From positions 1-11,712 of the forward strand of contig JAYWHK010000090.1 of assembly GCA_043777755.1 (NCBI GenBank): DNA of 11,712 nt, written 5' to 3'. Positions 1-7,199 of the stretch are shown in pieces. The stretch's first letter is position 1; the number at the start of each line of letters is the position of its first letter. The notes below the pieces were generated by a model that saw only the letters and a list, made by a program, of their open reading frames with translations, made no database searches and was not told the DNA's origin. The position numbers and the translations under genes were made by a program. The stretch comes from CANHEE01 sp043777755 (GTDB lineage: Bacteria > Bacteroidota > Bacteroidia > Chitinophagales > Saprospiraceae).

Positions 1-7
1 AGATAAT

Positions 8-38
8 TTCACGCAAAGGCGCAGAGAACGCAGAGAAA
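8..38. repeat. Degenerate CGCAGAGA-type short repeat
   Basis: The stretch contains CGCAAAGG, CGCAGAGAA and CGCAGAGAAAG in quick succession, an imperfect 8-9 base periodicity (consensus roughly CGCAAAG/CGCAGAG). Short runs of this kind are common as intergenic filler in Bacteroidota and other genomes. It carries no ORF. It is richer in G and C than the AT-rich bases around it. The function is unknown. Confidence 0.4.
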
Positions 39-115
39 GAAATATTTTTTGCAAAAATATCTCTTTTAACCACGTAAAAACTTCTCCGTAGTTTTCAGAA
101 TACATTGTTTTAAAA

Positions 116-188
116 GTTTGCTATTGTTCACAATTGTTATATTGTTTTGGTTTTCAATTAGTTAGAACCATTTCAAACAATAGCAAAC
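116..188. repeat. Inverted repeat with 13-bp perfect arms
   Basis: GTTTGCTATTGTT at 116-128 is the exact reverse complement of AACAATAGCAAAC at 176-188, with 47 bases between. The loop holds a shorter partial palindrome (GGTTTT near 149 against AGAACC near 165). It lies 71 bases beyond the stop codon of the minus-strand symporter, so it could act at the RNA 3' end as a terminator or processing signal, or be a decayed small mobile repeat. No protein is encoded. Confidence 0.5.
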
Positions 189-258
189 ATTAAAAAACTA
201 AAAAAACAGTAATACATTGCAAAGTTGAAAATATTAATCACGAATGTCACCTGACAGT

Positions 259-1647
259 CTAATTCGTTTTTCTACCTTCCCACCAGCTACCGACCAATAA
301 CGCCATCAACCCAGCGGCTAATCCTACAAAAATAGTTGGAAATTCGATGTGGTGAAAAAACTCAAAATATGCCCAAACGCCCATTCCGCTAATCATCGAA
401 GCTGTCGCTCCAATTGATGTAGTTTTTTTCCAATAAATACCAGCCATCAAAGGAATAAATAAGCCAACCAAGCTAATAGAGGACGATTGTCTGACCAAAT
501 CAAAAATATCATTGCTCTGCGTAGCGACCCAAACAGACACCAATGTTACAAAAACAACTGACAAGCGCATGATGAAAAGCGTTTGTTCGTCGCTCCTATC
601 TTTCCAAAAAGGCTTGACCAAATTTTCGCCAATGACGGTTGCAGGTGCTAAGATTGCACCTGATGTAGTACTCAAAATAGCAGATAGTAATGCACCAAAA
701 AATAAGACTTGTACCAATAAATTACCATGTTGTAGTACCATTTGAGGAATCAACATCTGAATATCTTGCCCTTCGGCGACCAATTCGGGATATAGTTTTT
801 TTCCTGCCAAACCAATAAAAAGTGGCATGAAAGCAATCGTTAAATACAAAATTCCTGAGGCAAACGACGAGCGAGCCGCTGTATCTTCGTCTTTTGCAGA
901 CATCACACGCTGAAAAACATCTTGCTGCGGAATAGAACCCAAACCAACCGTTAGCCAAGCCGCTGCGTATTCTACCCAATGCATCGTGGTATTTTCTTTT
1001 GGGTAAAAACGAAAAAAACCTTCGGGCTGGCTCGCTACCAAAGTCCCAAAGCCACCTACTTTGCCGACAACATCAAACATCACAAAAGCAAGTCCAACGA
1101 CAATCATAATTGTCTGCACAAAATCCGTTATCGAAACCGCCCACATTCCTCCAACATAAGTATAAAATGTAACCATTGCAGCACAAATAAAAATACCATA
1201 ATTAATTGGTAATCCGACAATTACGTTCAAAATAATTGCTAAAGCAATCAACTGCGCTGCAACCCAACCGAAGTAAGATGGCACAATCATGATGGCTGAC
1301 GTAATCTCTGTTTTTTCGTCAAAGCGTAGGCGGAAATAATCAGAAAAAGTCAGCAAATTCATTCGATAAAGAGGTCTTGCCAATAACAAACCAACCAAAA
1401 TCAAGCACAATGCTGCGCCAAACGGCTCTTCTATGACAGCTAAAATACCGCCTTCAACAAACTCTTTGGTAGAGCCCATTAGCGTTTCAGAACCAAACCA
1501 TTCTGCAAAAAGTCCACACGTTACCATATAAAATGGCAAGCTACGCCCAGCCACTACAAAGTCAGCGGTATTTTTAACAAAACGAGAGGCCCACCAACCA
1601 ATCAGTACCGTTACCAACAAATAAAGACTTATAAAACCAATTAACAT
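259..1647 (-). CDS. Sodium:solute symporter family (SSS/SLC5) transporter
   Basis: A 462-residue polytopic inner-membrane protein expected to import a small solute by Na+ symport. It is hydrophobic throughout, with about 12-13 predicted membrane segments, the first starting at residue 1 with no cleavable signal. Family signatures are the early VAGRSLPFYM stretch (about 32-41), the GGMWAVSITDFVQ motif (166-178) that corresponds to the GG-x-x-AV-x-x-TD-x-x-Q core of SSS proteins, and a cytoplasmic-loop IPQQDVFQRVMSAKD stretch near 239-253. The length is near the lower end for the family. The core motif most resembles the choline-transporter-like branch, but the substrate cannot be decided from sequence alone. 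The ATG at 1647 is preceded by a well-placed promoter and no Shine-Dalgarno site. It stands alone, divergent from the OmpA gene. Confidence 0.9.
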   Translation of the reverse strand: MLIGFISLYLLVTVLIGWWASRFVKNTADFVVAGRSLPFYMVTCGLFAEWFGSETLMGSTKEFVEGGILAVIEEPFGAALCLILVGLLLARPLYRMNLLTFSDYFRLRFDEKTEITSAIMIVPSYFGWVAAQLIALAIILNVIVGLPINYGIFICAAMVTFYTYVGGMWAVSITDFVQTIMIVVGLAFVMFDVVGKVGGFGTLVASQPEGFFRFYPKENTTMHWVEYAAAWLTVGLGSIPQQDVFQRVMSAKDEDTAARSSFASGILYLTIAFMPLFIGLAGKKLYPELVAEGQDIQMLIPQMVLQHGNLLVQVLFFGALLSAILSTTSGAILAPATVIGENLVKPFWKDRSDEQTLFIMRLSVVFVTLVSVWVATQSNDIFDLVRQSSSISLVGLFIPLMAGIYWKKTTSIGATASMISGMGVWAYFEFFHHIEFPTIFVGLAAGLMALLVGSWWEGRKTN

Positions 1648-1673
1648 AAAGTAATACTTATTTTTTTGAGGGA

Positions 1674-1706
1674 CAAAAGTACAGCTTTTTATGAAATTTA
1701 ACCAAA
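1674..1706 (-). promoter_or_regulatory. Bacteroidota-type promoter of the symporter gene
   Basis: Read on the minus strand there is a TTTG (-33 box, 1703-1706), a 21-base spacer, and TACTTTTG (1674-1681), which matches the -7 consensus TAnnTTTG exactly. Transcription would start near 1667, giving a leader of about 20 bases before the ATG at 1647. Both boxes and the spacing fit the major sigma factor of Bacteroidota. Confidence 0.65.
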
Positions 1707-2142
1707 CAATGTATTTTGTATTCGCAATTTTATTACACTTAGCCGTTTATACTTTATTCTTAAAAATTAAAACCGTTATATATAAATTTTTATTATTCAA
1801 AAAATAAATATTACAAAATTATATTTCAAAAATTATATATATTAATTGTATTGTTATACTTTTGCACCCGATTGACATAAATATGTTAATTCTTATCTAT
1901 CAGCGTTTTATTTATTGCTTAATTTTTTAATAAATAAAAGCACTTAAAAGTTGAAAATCGCCTTTCTTAGAAAAAAGCAAAAGAGCAATTTATCCCAATT
2001 TCCTTAACTTATTTGTTTTTTCATTATCTGGCTAAAAAGTACAATCGTTTGTGTCGCAACAAAATGGTTTAAATTTCTATGTCAAAATTATATTAATTTT
2101 ATTTAAAACTACACATTTTTTAATTTCAATCACAATTTTTTA
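1707..2142. other. AT-rich divergent intergenic spacer
   Basis: The spacer between the symporter and the OmpA gene (495 bases from 1648 including the promoter above) is very AT-rich, with runs of A and T and no credible ORF; the longest ATG-started frame noticed near 1882 codes for only 16 residues. A TACTTTTG box at 1857-1864 on the plus strand matches the -7 consensus but has no TTTG at the right distance and would give a leader of about 270 bases. No RNA gene or riboswitch was recognised. Confidence 0.5.
2048..2077 (+). promoter_or_regulatory. Weak candidate promoter of the OmpA gene
   Basis: TTTG at 2048-2051 is followed after 18 bases by TAAATTTC at 2070-2077, one mismatch from TAnnTTTG. 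Transcription would begin near 2084, about 59 bases before the ATG. The match is imperfect in an AT-rich region, so this is only a candidate. The box at 1857-1864 is the competing one. Confidence 0.25.
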
Positions 2143-3996
2143 ATGAAATCAAAACTACTCACACTTTTTTATTTTATTCCCTTTTTACTTTTGGCACAGC
2201 CAAAAATGGAGTTTGGCATTGCCGCAGGAGCTGCCAATCACCTCAGCGATACCCAAGGTACTGAAACTTTTCCGAAAGGAACAACCGCTGCTTATGGTGT
2301 AAATATGCGCTATTTTATCAAACCCGCTTTGGCACTCAAACTTTCTTACACTGCTTTGTCGCTTTCAGGTGATGAAACCCGTATGGGCATCGAATGGCGT
2401 GACAAAAGAGCTTTTAAGTACAACAATCAGCTACATGAATTTGCTGGAATTTTAGAATACGATTTCCGTGCTAAAAAACGTTTTGTTGATGGAAGATTTT
2501 ACAAAACACTTTCTCCTTATGCTTACATTGGTGGCGCAATTGGAGTTGTTGGTTTTGATGTAGATTATAACATTCAAGGCGAAAGAAACCCAATTATTCC
2601 TTTAGTAGAAATCAACAGAGATTTAAAAGAGCGTAAAAAAGCAGCTTTGGCATTGCCTTTTGGTGCTGGTTTGCGTCTTGATTTGAGCAAAACTATTTCT
2701 ATGAATGTAGAAGCTGGTTTTCGTCCAACGTTGAGCGATTACTTAGATGGTATCAGTTATTCTGGCAATTCAAAGCTTAAAGATGCTTACGGAATGGTGA
2801 TGTTGGGCTTAAATTACCGTATTTTGCCACCTGATGCTGACAATGACGGAGTTTTAGATGCCGTAGATGCTTGTCCGAAAGATGCAGGAAAACGTGCATT
2901 GAATGGTTGTCCTGATGTCGATCAAGATGGAATTGCGGACAAAGAAGACCGTTGTCCAACTGTTTTTGGCTCGGAATCACTTAGAGGTTGCGCTGATATT
3001 GACAATGACAGTGTAGCTGATATTGACGATCTTTGTCCAAATGATTTTGGTGACAGAAACTTAAAAGGTTGTCCTGATGCTGATAAAGATGGTTTTGCTG
3101 ACAAAGATGATGCTTGCCCGACGCAATCTGGACGACTCAATGGCTGCCCTGACTCTGATAACGATGGACTTTCAGACAAAGACGATGATTGCCCAACTGC
3201 CGCCGGCTCAAAAAAGTTTAATGGTTGCCCCGATAGTGATGATGATAACATTATTGATGTTAAAGACGAATGTCCGACTGTTGTAGGTTTGGCTATTGAC
3301 AATGGTTGTCCTCCAAAAGACATAGATGGCGATAAAATCATTGACCGTGAAGACCGTTGCCCTACTGTTTCTGGTCCTCGTGAAGAAGGCGGTTGCCCTC
3401 CTCCTGACAAAGACAATGATGGTGTTCCTGACAGCGCAGACAGATGTCCAACCGTTTCTGGCTCACGAAATCTTGGTGGTTGTCCTGACGCTGATGGCGA
3501 TGGTATAGAAGACAGCAAAGATACTTGTCCGAAAGTATATGGTAGAAACAGTAAAGGTTGTCCTACTCGTGAAGAAGTAGTGGTATTGCGTCCAACAAAA
3601 GCAAATTCTGCTGCTCAAGCACAGCCAAAAAGCTACGAAGAATTGACTTCTATCATCAAAAAAAGCGCAAAACGCATCAAATTCAATACAAATTCTGATG
3701 TTTTGACAAAAACTTCTTTTGTTGATTTGAGTAAAATTTCTACGATTTTGAAGGCAAATCCAAAATATGGTTTGGTAATTTCAGGTCATACGGACAACGT
3801 AGGAAATGAAGCTAAAAATCAAATTTTGTCTGAAAAAAGAGCTAAACGTTGTTATGAATTTTTTACAACTAAAGGCATTGCTAAAAATCGTTTGCAGTAC
3901 AGCGGTTACGGTTCGTCTATGCCAATTATGGACAACAGCACACCTGCTGGTAAGAACGAAAACCGTCGTGTAGAGTTGGAATTGCAGGAGCGATAG
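2143..3996 (+). CDS. OmpA-family outer-membrane protein with TSP3 repeats
   Basis: A 617-residue protein that probably links the outer membrane to peptidoglycan. Residues 1-18 are a signal peptide with a hydrophobic core (cleavage near LLLA-QP). Residues 20-228 alternate in the manner of an eight-strand outer-membrane barrel and include GRFYKTLSPYAYIGG (117-131), typical of the Bacteroidota DUF6089-like barrels. Residues about 230-475 hold nine thrombospondin type 3 units of the form DxDxDGxxDxxDxCP...GCP, which bind Ca2+ and carry paired cysteines (C244/C256 in the first, C462/C473 in the last). Residues about 505-617 are an OmpA C-terminal domain with SGHTDNVG (548-555) and LSEKRA (562-567), giving the expected peptidoglycan-contact D551 and R566. 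The architecture is full length. It is transcribed alone and ends at the convergent inverted repeat. Confidence 0.93.
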   Translation: MKSKLLTLFYFIPFLLLAQPKMEFGIAAGAANHLSDTQGTETFPKGTTAAYGVNMRYFIKPALALKLSYTALSLSGDETRMGIEWRDKRAFKYNNQLHEFAGILEYDFRAKKRFVDGRFYKTLSPYAYIGGAIGVVGFDVDYNIQGERNPIIPLVEINRDLKERKKAALALPFGAGLRLDLSKTISMNVEAGFRPTLSDYLDGISYSGNSKLKDAYGMVMLGLNYRILPPDADNDGVLDAVDACPKDAGKRALNGCPDVDQDGIADKEDRCPTVFGSESLRGCADIDNDSVADIDDLCPNDFGDRNLKGCPDADKDGFADKDDACPTQSGRLNGCPDSDNDGLSDKDDDCPTAAGSKKFNGCPDSDDDNIIDVKDECPTVVGLAIDNGCPPKDIDGDKIIDREDRCPTVSGPREEGGCPPPDKDNDGVPDSADRCPTVSGSRNLGGCPDADGDGIEDSKDTCPKVYGRNSKGCPTREEVVVLRPTKANSAAQAQPKSYEELTSIIKKSAKRIKFNTNSDVLTKTSFVDLSKISTILKANPKYGLVISGHTDNVGNEAKNQILSEKRAKRCYEFFTTKGIAKNRLQYSGYGSSMPIMDNSTPAGKNENRRVELELQER

Positions 3997-4003
3997 ATAT
4001 TAA

Positions 4004-4183
4004 GGGTATATAACAAATTTGCAGTTTATTTTATAGCTTTGGGATTCTTGTAAAATTCTTTGTAATTTCGAGAGTCGAAAGTCGAAAAATTAGTCTTTAT
4101 TTTCGACTTTCGACTTTCGAAATTACAAAAAACTTGCACGGGGACAAAATTTTTATAATTCGATGTAAATTTGTTATACACCC
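4004..4183. repeat. Nested inverted repeat spanning the convergent junction
   Basis: Outer arms GGGTATATAACAAATTT (4004-4020) and AAATTTGTTATACACCC (4167-4183) are reverse complements with one mismatch in 17. They enclose the strong inner hairpin at 4062-4126. The flanks between outer and inner arms are also weakly self-complementary, so the whole block of about 180 bases looks like one degraded palindrome. The right outer arm overlaps the last three codons and the stop of the hydroxylase gene. It may be a MITE-like insertion or simply an elaborate bidirectional terminator; the sequence alone does not decide. Confidence 0.6.
4062..4126. terminator. Bidirectional terminator hairpin
   Basis: A 27-base arm at 4062-4088 (GTAATTTCGAGAGTCGAAAG, then TCGAAAA) pairs with 4100-4126 with a single mismatch and an 11-base loop. 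The stem carries direct repeats of GTCGAAA within each arm. It lies between two genes that converge (OmpA on plus, hydroxylase on minus), the expected place for a terminator serving both. Downstream tracts are A/T-rich but not a clean U-run on either side. Confidence 0.65.
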
Positions 4184-5274
4184 CATTTTTCAGATATATT
4201 CAAATGCGAATTGTCACAAAAAGGACCAGTTTTGGTCATTTTACATTGGCAAAGTTTGACATTTCCTGTTCGAGTAGCTTCAAAAAGCATAGGTTTATCC
4301 GTAGAACCATGATGCGAGCCATCACAAAAAGGCTGTGTTTTGCTTTTTCCACATTGACACCACAAGTATTTTTCGCCAGCTTCCAAATGAACTACCGCAG
4401 CTTCGGAAACATTGGTGTTTGGCTTAGAAAAATCTCTTGAAAGTTCGCTTTCGGCATTGTCAGAACTTACAAAAGGATACAAATAAGCAACTTTCCAATT
4501 GTCGTGCGTATCGTTCATCAAGCCCAAATCTGTTGGGAATTGGCGTGTAAATTTTGCTGTTCCAAAAAGTTGGTCCCAAACTGAAAACATATTGCCATAA
4601 TTTCCATTTGGATCGCTGATACCATCTTTCATGGATTTTCCATGATGGGCAAAATGAAAAGCAGGCGTAATAATGATGCGTTCAATGAGCCAGGTCAAGG
4701 GATTTAGAATAGGAAATTTATACAAGTATTGATCCCATTTTGTAGGACTGTGCGAGCTGATAATGACCAATTGTTTTAAAATCAAACCAAGTGCAATCGC
4801 CTTTCCACCACCTAAAAAAGCAACAATACCAATCCACCAAATATTTGGCATAAAAGCATAATACAAGGCTGCATTGCGATAAGAAACAAAAAAGCCCATT
4901 TCTTCGGCTTGGTGATGTGTGCGGTGCAACTTCCAAAGCCATTCGTGTTCGTGTGCGGAACGATGGTACCAGTACTGCAATAAATCATCAACGGGCAGGT
5001 AAATTGCAAGGGCAATCCACAAGCTCCAATTGTTCATAATGTACTGATAATCAGGTAAAAAATGATTGAATATTATAAAAACAATCATTACAATCGCTGG
5101 TTTTTGAATCAAACTCAATATGAAAAAACTCCCGATTTCTTGAATCCAATCGTTTTTTGTTCTTTTGCTGTGTTGCAAAAGCCCTGTCAAAGTTTCTATC
5201 AAACTAAAAAACACCAAAATGCCTATCACTGCATAGACATCAAGTTTTGGTATTCCAAAAAGAGCATTGTTCAT
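4174..5274 (-). CDS. Fatty-acid/sterol hydroxylase fused to a double CDGSH iron-sulfur module
   Basis: A 366-residue fusion. Residues 1-265 form a membrane di-iron hydroxylase of the sterol desaturase/fatty acid hydroxylase superfamily: membrane segments near 12-32, 50-74, 82-96 and 135-175, and histidine clusters H104-x3-H108, H117-x2-H120-H121 and H207-x2-H210-H211, all the ligands usually needed for the di-iron centre. NYGNMFSVWDQLFGT (225-239) is a typical downstream motif. Residues about 290-366 add two CDGSH-type motifs, C-x-C-x2-S/T-x3-P-x-C-D-x-S-H: C306, C308, C317, H321, then C342, C344, C353, H357, each able to hold a [2Fe-2S] cluster with three Cys and one His. The second reads CDNSH rather than CDGSH. 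The iron-sulfur module may feed electrons to the di-iron site (inference). Substrate unknown. It begins 11 bp after the toxin stop codon with no visible promoter of its own. Confidence 0.88.
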   Translation of the reverse strand: MNNALFGIPKLDVYAVIGILVFFSLIETLTGLLQHSKRTKNDWIQEIGSFFILSLIQKPAIVMIVFIIFNHFLPDYQYIMNNWSLWIALAIYLPVDDLLQYWYHRSAHEHEWLWKLHRTHHQAEEMGFFVSYRNAALYYAFMPNIWWIGIVAFLGGGKAIALGLILKQLVIISSHSPTKWDQYLYKFPILNPLTWLIERIIITPAFHFAHHGKSMKDGISDPNGNYGNMFSVWDQLFGTAKFTRQFPTDLGLMNDTHDNWKVAYLYPFVSSDNAESELSRDFSKPNTNVSEAAVVHLEAGEKYLWCQCGKSKTQPFCDGSHHGSTDKPMLFEATRTGNVKLCQCKMTKTGPFCDNSHLNISEKWGV

Positions 5275-5285
5275 AAATTTAAAAT

Positions 5286-5666
5286 TTATTCCTCACTGTC
5301 AAGTTCTGTATTAACGATATTGATAAGGTATTTTAAGTCTTTATCAGATATATTTTCCATATCAGACTTGTCATAAATTGCTAATAAAAAAACAGTTGTA
5401 TTTTGTTCGATTTGATTTTCATCTACTTTTATTTCTACTTCTACGACATGAGTGATTATTCTCATTCCACCGCTTTTACCTTTTCCTTTACTTTTGACTG
5501 CCAAGCGAATTTTATAAGTATCTTTGTGAATAAGTATTCCATGTCTTGGAGTTTCCAACAATAGTATTTGGAGTTTCTCCAACTCGTTTTTTAGAGAATT
5601 ATATTTTTTTAGCAACTTTTTAGCGTCTTTCTTAAAGTCGTCAATTGCGATAATGCTACAATTCAT
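5286..5666 (-). CDS. RelE/ParE-superfamily toxin of a type II toxin-antitoxin pair
   Basis: A 126-residue basic protein. The fold signature is F11-KKDAKKLLKKYNSLKNEL (two N-terminal helices), then YKIRLAVKSKGKGKSGGMRI (51-70), a strand-turn stretch seen in RelE/HigB-like toxins of Bacteroidota, followed by strands 72-80 and TVFLLAIYDKSDMENIS (91-107), the usual last strand and C-terminal helix. Such toxins commonly cleave mRNA on the ribosome; basic residues K52, R54, K58 and R69 are candidates for RNA contact. Its ATG overlaps the end of the antitoxin gene by 11 bases, so translation is probably coupled. Identification rests on motif pattern and gene arrangement; the ribosome-dependent activity is inferred. 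Confidence 0.75.
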   Translation of the reverse strand: MNCSIIAIDDFKKDAKKLLKKYNSLKNELEKLQILLLETPRHGILIHKDTYKIRLAVKSKGKGKSGGMRIITHVVEVEIKVDENQIEQNTTVFLLAIYDKSDMENISDKDLKYLINIVNTELDSEE

Positions 5667-5877
5667 TCAAAAAATCATTTAATGTTGCACCTTTTTTTTC
5701 TCCACTTTGAATCTGACGAACCTCTTTAAAAGCTGCTTTGAGCTTACTTTTCATCAAGAACATACTTTCGATTCGTTTAAACTCTATTACAAAATTTTCC
5801 CAATCTTGTACATTTAATTGAACAAACATTTTTTGCCCATGATTATCAACTACATAATTTGTTTGCGGTATTGTCAT
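5656..5877 (-). CDS. Antitoxin partner of the RelE-like toxin
   Basis: A 73-residue protein directly upstream of, and overlapping, the toxin gene. The N-terminal half (YVVDNHGQKMFVQLNVQDWENFVIEFKRIE, residues 8-37) resembles the short beta-alpha N-terminus of Bacteroidota antitoxins that accompany RelE toxins. The C-terminal half (40-73) is a charged helix ending in TLNDFLNEL, suited to wrapping the toxin. No clear DNA-binding motif stands out, so whether it represses the operon by itself is open. A 77-base leader separates its ATG from the repeat block at 5955-6018. Confidence 0.7.
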   Translation of the reverse strand: MTIPQTNYVVDNHGQKMFVQLNVQDWENFVIEFKRIESMFLMKSKLKAAFKEVRQIQSGEKKGATLNDFLNEL

Positions 5878-5954
5878 TATTTATTTATTTTAGTTTGTAA
5901 AATTACATACTTTACTTAAAATTGCAAAATTTTTTTTTATTTTAAAATGTACTC

Positions 5955-6018
5955 CAAAAGTATAATTAATTTTGCTCTTATTATACTTTTTAGCTAAAAA
6001 GTATAATTAAGAGTTATT
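5955..6018 (-). promoter_or_regulatory. Palindromic operator/promoter block, copy 1 (toxin-antitoxin)
   Basis: A 64-base block matching 7192-7254 at about 60 of 64 positions with one indel. It contains a palindrome: GCTCTTATTATACTTTTT (5974-5991), AGCT, then AAAAAGTATAATTAAGAG (5996-6013), with one extra T in the right arm. Next to it lies CAAAAGTATAATTAA (5955-5969), a further half-site. On the minus strand 5955-5962 reads TACTTTTG, a match to the TAnnTTTG promoter box, which would start transcription near 5948 toward the antitoxin. No TTTG -33 box is present; the palindrome occupies that position. Confidence 0.6.
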
Positions 6019-6041
6019 GTTGTTAAGTAGTTGGGCTAAAA

Positions 6042-7175
6042 TTATGCTTCAAATAAATTTAGGTATTCTTGAAAAGCATAAATTTTATTGCGTTGCCCTT
6101 GCGTGACTTCTACTAAAATGCCTAAATTTTGAAAATCAACAATTAGCTTATTTGCTGTTTTGGCAGTTACTTGTAAATGTTCACAAACATCAGAATATTG
6201 TAAAATAGGTTGTGACCAAAGGTATTCTAACAACTGTATTTTTTTAGTGCTTTTACTATTTAAGTGGGCAATTTTCTGAGTCGTTTTTAATTTTAATTGA
6301 ATAATATTCTGTAATACTTGGCTTGATTTTTTGGCGGTATCTCTTACACCAACCAAGAAAAAAAGCAACCACTGTCGTAAATTATTGTGTGTTCTCACTC
6401 TCGTAAGGTTATCATAATATAGTATTCTATTTTTATCAAAAAAGTCAGAAATATAAAGCAATGGTTTTTCTAAAATCTTTTTTTCAACCAAATAAAGAAC
6501 AATCAGCAATCGTCCAAGTCGTCCATTTCCATCTAAAAAAGGGTGAATAGTTTCAAATTGGTAATGTAAAATTGCAGCCTTAACTAAATGAGGAACTTTA
6601 ATATCATGGTTATGCAAGAAAAGTTCGAGGTCGCCCATCAATTCGTCTAATAGCTGATGAGCAGGTGGAATAAAAACAGCGTCACTCAAAGATGCGCCAC
6701 CAATCCAATTTTGACTACTTCGGAACTCGCCAGGTAATTTATGTTTGCCTCTCACACCATCTAAAAGTATAGCATGAGTTTGTTTCAAAAGATGGTTAGA
6801 AAGTGGTAATTCGTTTAACTTTTCGATGGCAAAATTCATAGAATCAATGTAATTCCTAACTTCTTGCCAATCATCTCGACGCTCACTTGCAATATCTTCT
6901 AAACGAAAAAATGCTTCACTCAGTTGCGTTTGAGTTCCTTCGATATGACTCGAAACCGTTGCTTCTTTTGCTACGTGCATTTTTATGAACATATCCGCAT
7001 CTGGAACTAACTGGGCAAAAGCATTGAGTTGTCCAATTTGATAAGAAGCCTCTTCCAAAAGCTCATTGAGCTGCGCATCATTCCATTCAAAAGAATGATT
7101 GATAAATGAAGGCAAAAAATATTCGTACTGAAAGCCTTTTTGAAATGTACCCGAAGTATAATTAGCTATATCCAT
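6042..7175 (-). CDS. Fic family protein (AMP-transferase) with C-terminal winged helix
   Basis: A 377-residue Fic protein that probably transfers AMP from ATP to a target protein. Residues about 30-90 are the N-terminal helical region holding SSHIEG (75-80), which fits the inhibitory motif (S/T)-x-x-x-E-(G/N) of class II (N-terminally inhibited) Fic enzymes, with E79 as the blocking glutamate. The Fic core spans about 105-275 and carries the catalytic loop H211-PFLDGNGRLGR (211-222), complete with H211, the GNGR core and R222. GKHKLPGEFR (143-152) is the usual substrate-flap region. Residues about 305-370 form a winged-helix-like domain (SDVCEHLQVTAKTANKLIVDFQNLGIL, 328-353), suggesting DNA binding. 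The overall layout resembles SoFic and BT_2513-type proteins. Flanked on both sides by the same palindromic block. Confidence 0.92.
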   Translation of the reverse strand: MDIANYTSGTFQKGFQYEYFLPSFINHSFEWNDAQLNELLEEASYQIGQLNAFAQLVPDADMFIKMHVAKEATVSSHIEGTQTQLSEAFFRLEDIASERRDDWQEVRNYIDSMNFAIEKLNELPLSNHLLKQTHAILLDGVRGKHKLPGEFRSSQNWIGGASLSDAVFIPPAHQLLDELMGDLELFLHNHDIKVPHLVKAAILHYQFETIHPFLDGNGRLGRLLIVLYLVEKKILEKPLLYISDFFDKNRILYYDNLTRVRTHNNLRQWLLFFLVGVRDTAKKSSQVLQNIIQLKLKTTQKIAHLNSKSTKKIQLLEYLWSQPILQYSDVCEHLQVTAKTANKLIVDFQNLGILVEVTQGQRNKIYAFQEYLNLFEA

Positions 7176-7199
7176 ATTTTACTTTTAGCTTCAAAAGTA
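7151..7199 (-). promoter_or_regulatory. fic promoter box and extra half-sites
   Basis: Read on the minus strand, TACTTTTG (7192-7199) matches TAnnTTTG, predicting a start near 7185 and a very short leader to the ATG at 7175. The same bases sit in a second imperfect palindrome, ACTTTTGAAGCTAAAAGT (7181-7198). A third half-site, TAATTATACTT (7154-7164), lies inside codons 5-8 of fic. Similar half-sites on either side of the promoter are what a dimeric autorepressor would use (inference). Confidence 0.45.

Noticed and set aside
1857..1864. TACTTTTG as the main OmpA promoter
   Set aside because: It matches the -7 box but lacks a -33 TTTG at suitable spacing and would leave a 270-base leader, so it was not listed as a separate promoter.
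2922..3518. Long minus-strand open frame (198 codons) opposite the OmpA gene, and plus-strand frames at 3077 and 3326
   Set aside because: They are shadows of the repeated TSP3 codons: the products are low-complexity Ser/Leu/Pro or Met/Leu-rich repeats that follow the nine-unit periodicity of the real gene.
2830..3570. DNA-level tandem repeat or CRISPR-like array
   Set aside because: The periodicity is at protein level (TSP3 units with variable spacing and degenerate codons); there are no identical repeats with unique spacers.
4171..4440. 89-codon plus-strand frame over the CDGSH region
   Set aside because: It is antisense to the conserved cysteine and histidine motifs of the hydroxylase fusion and has no recognisable features.
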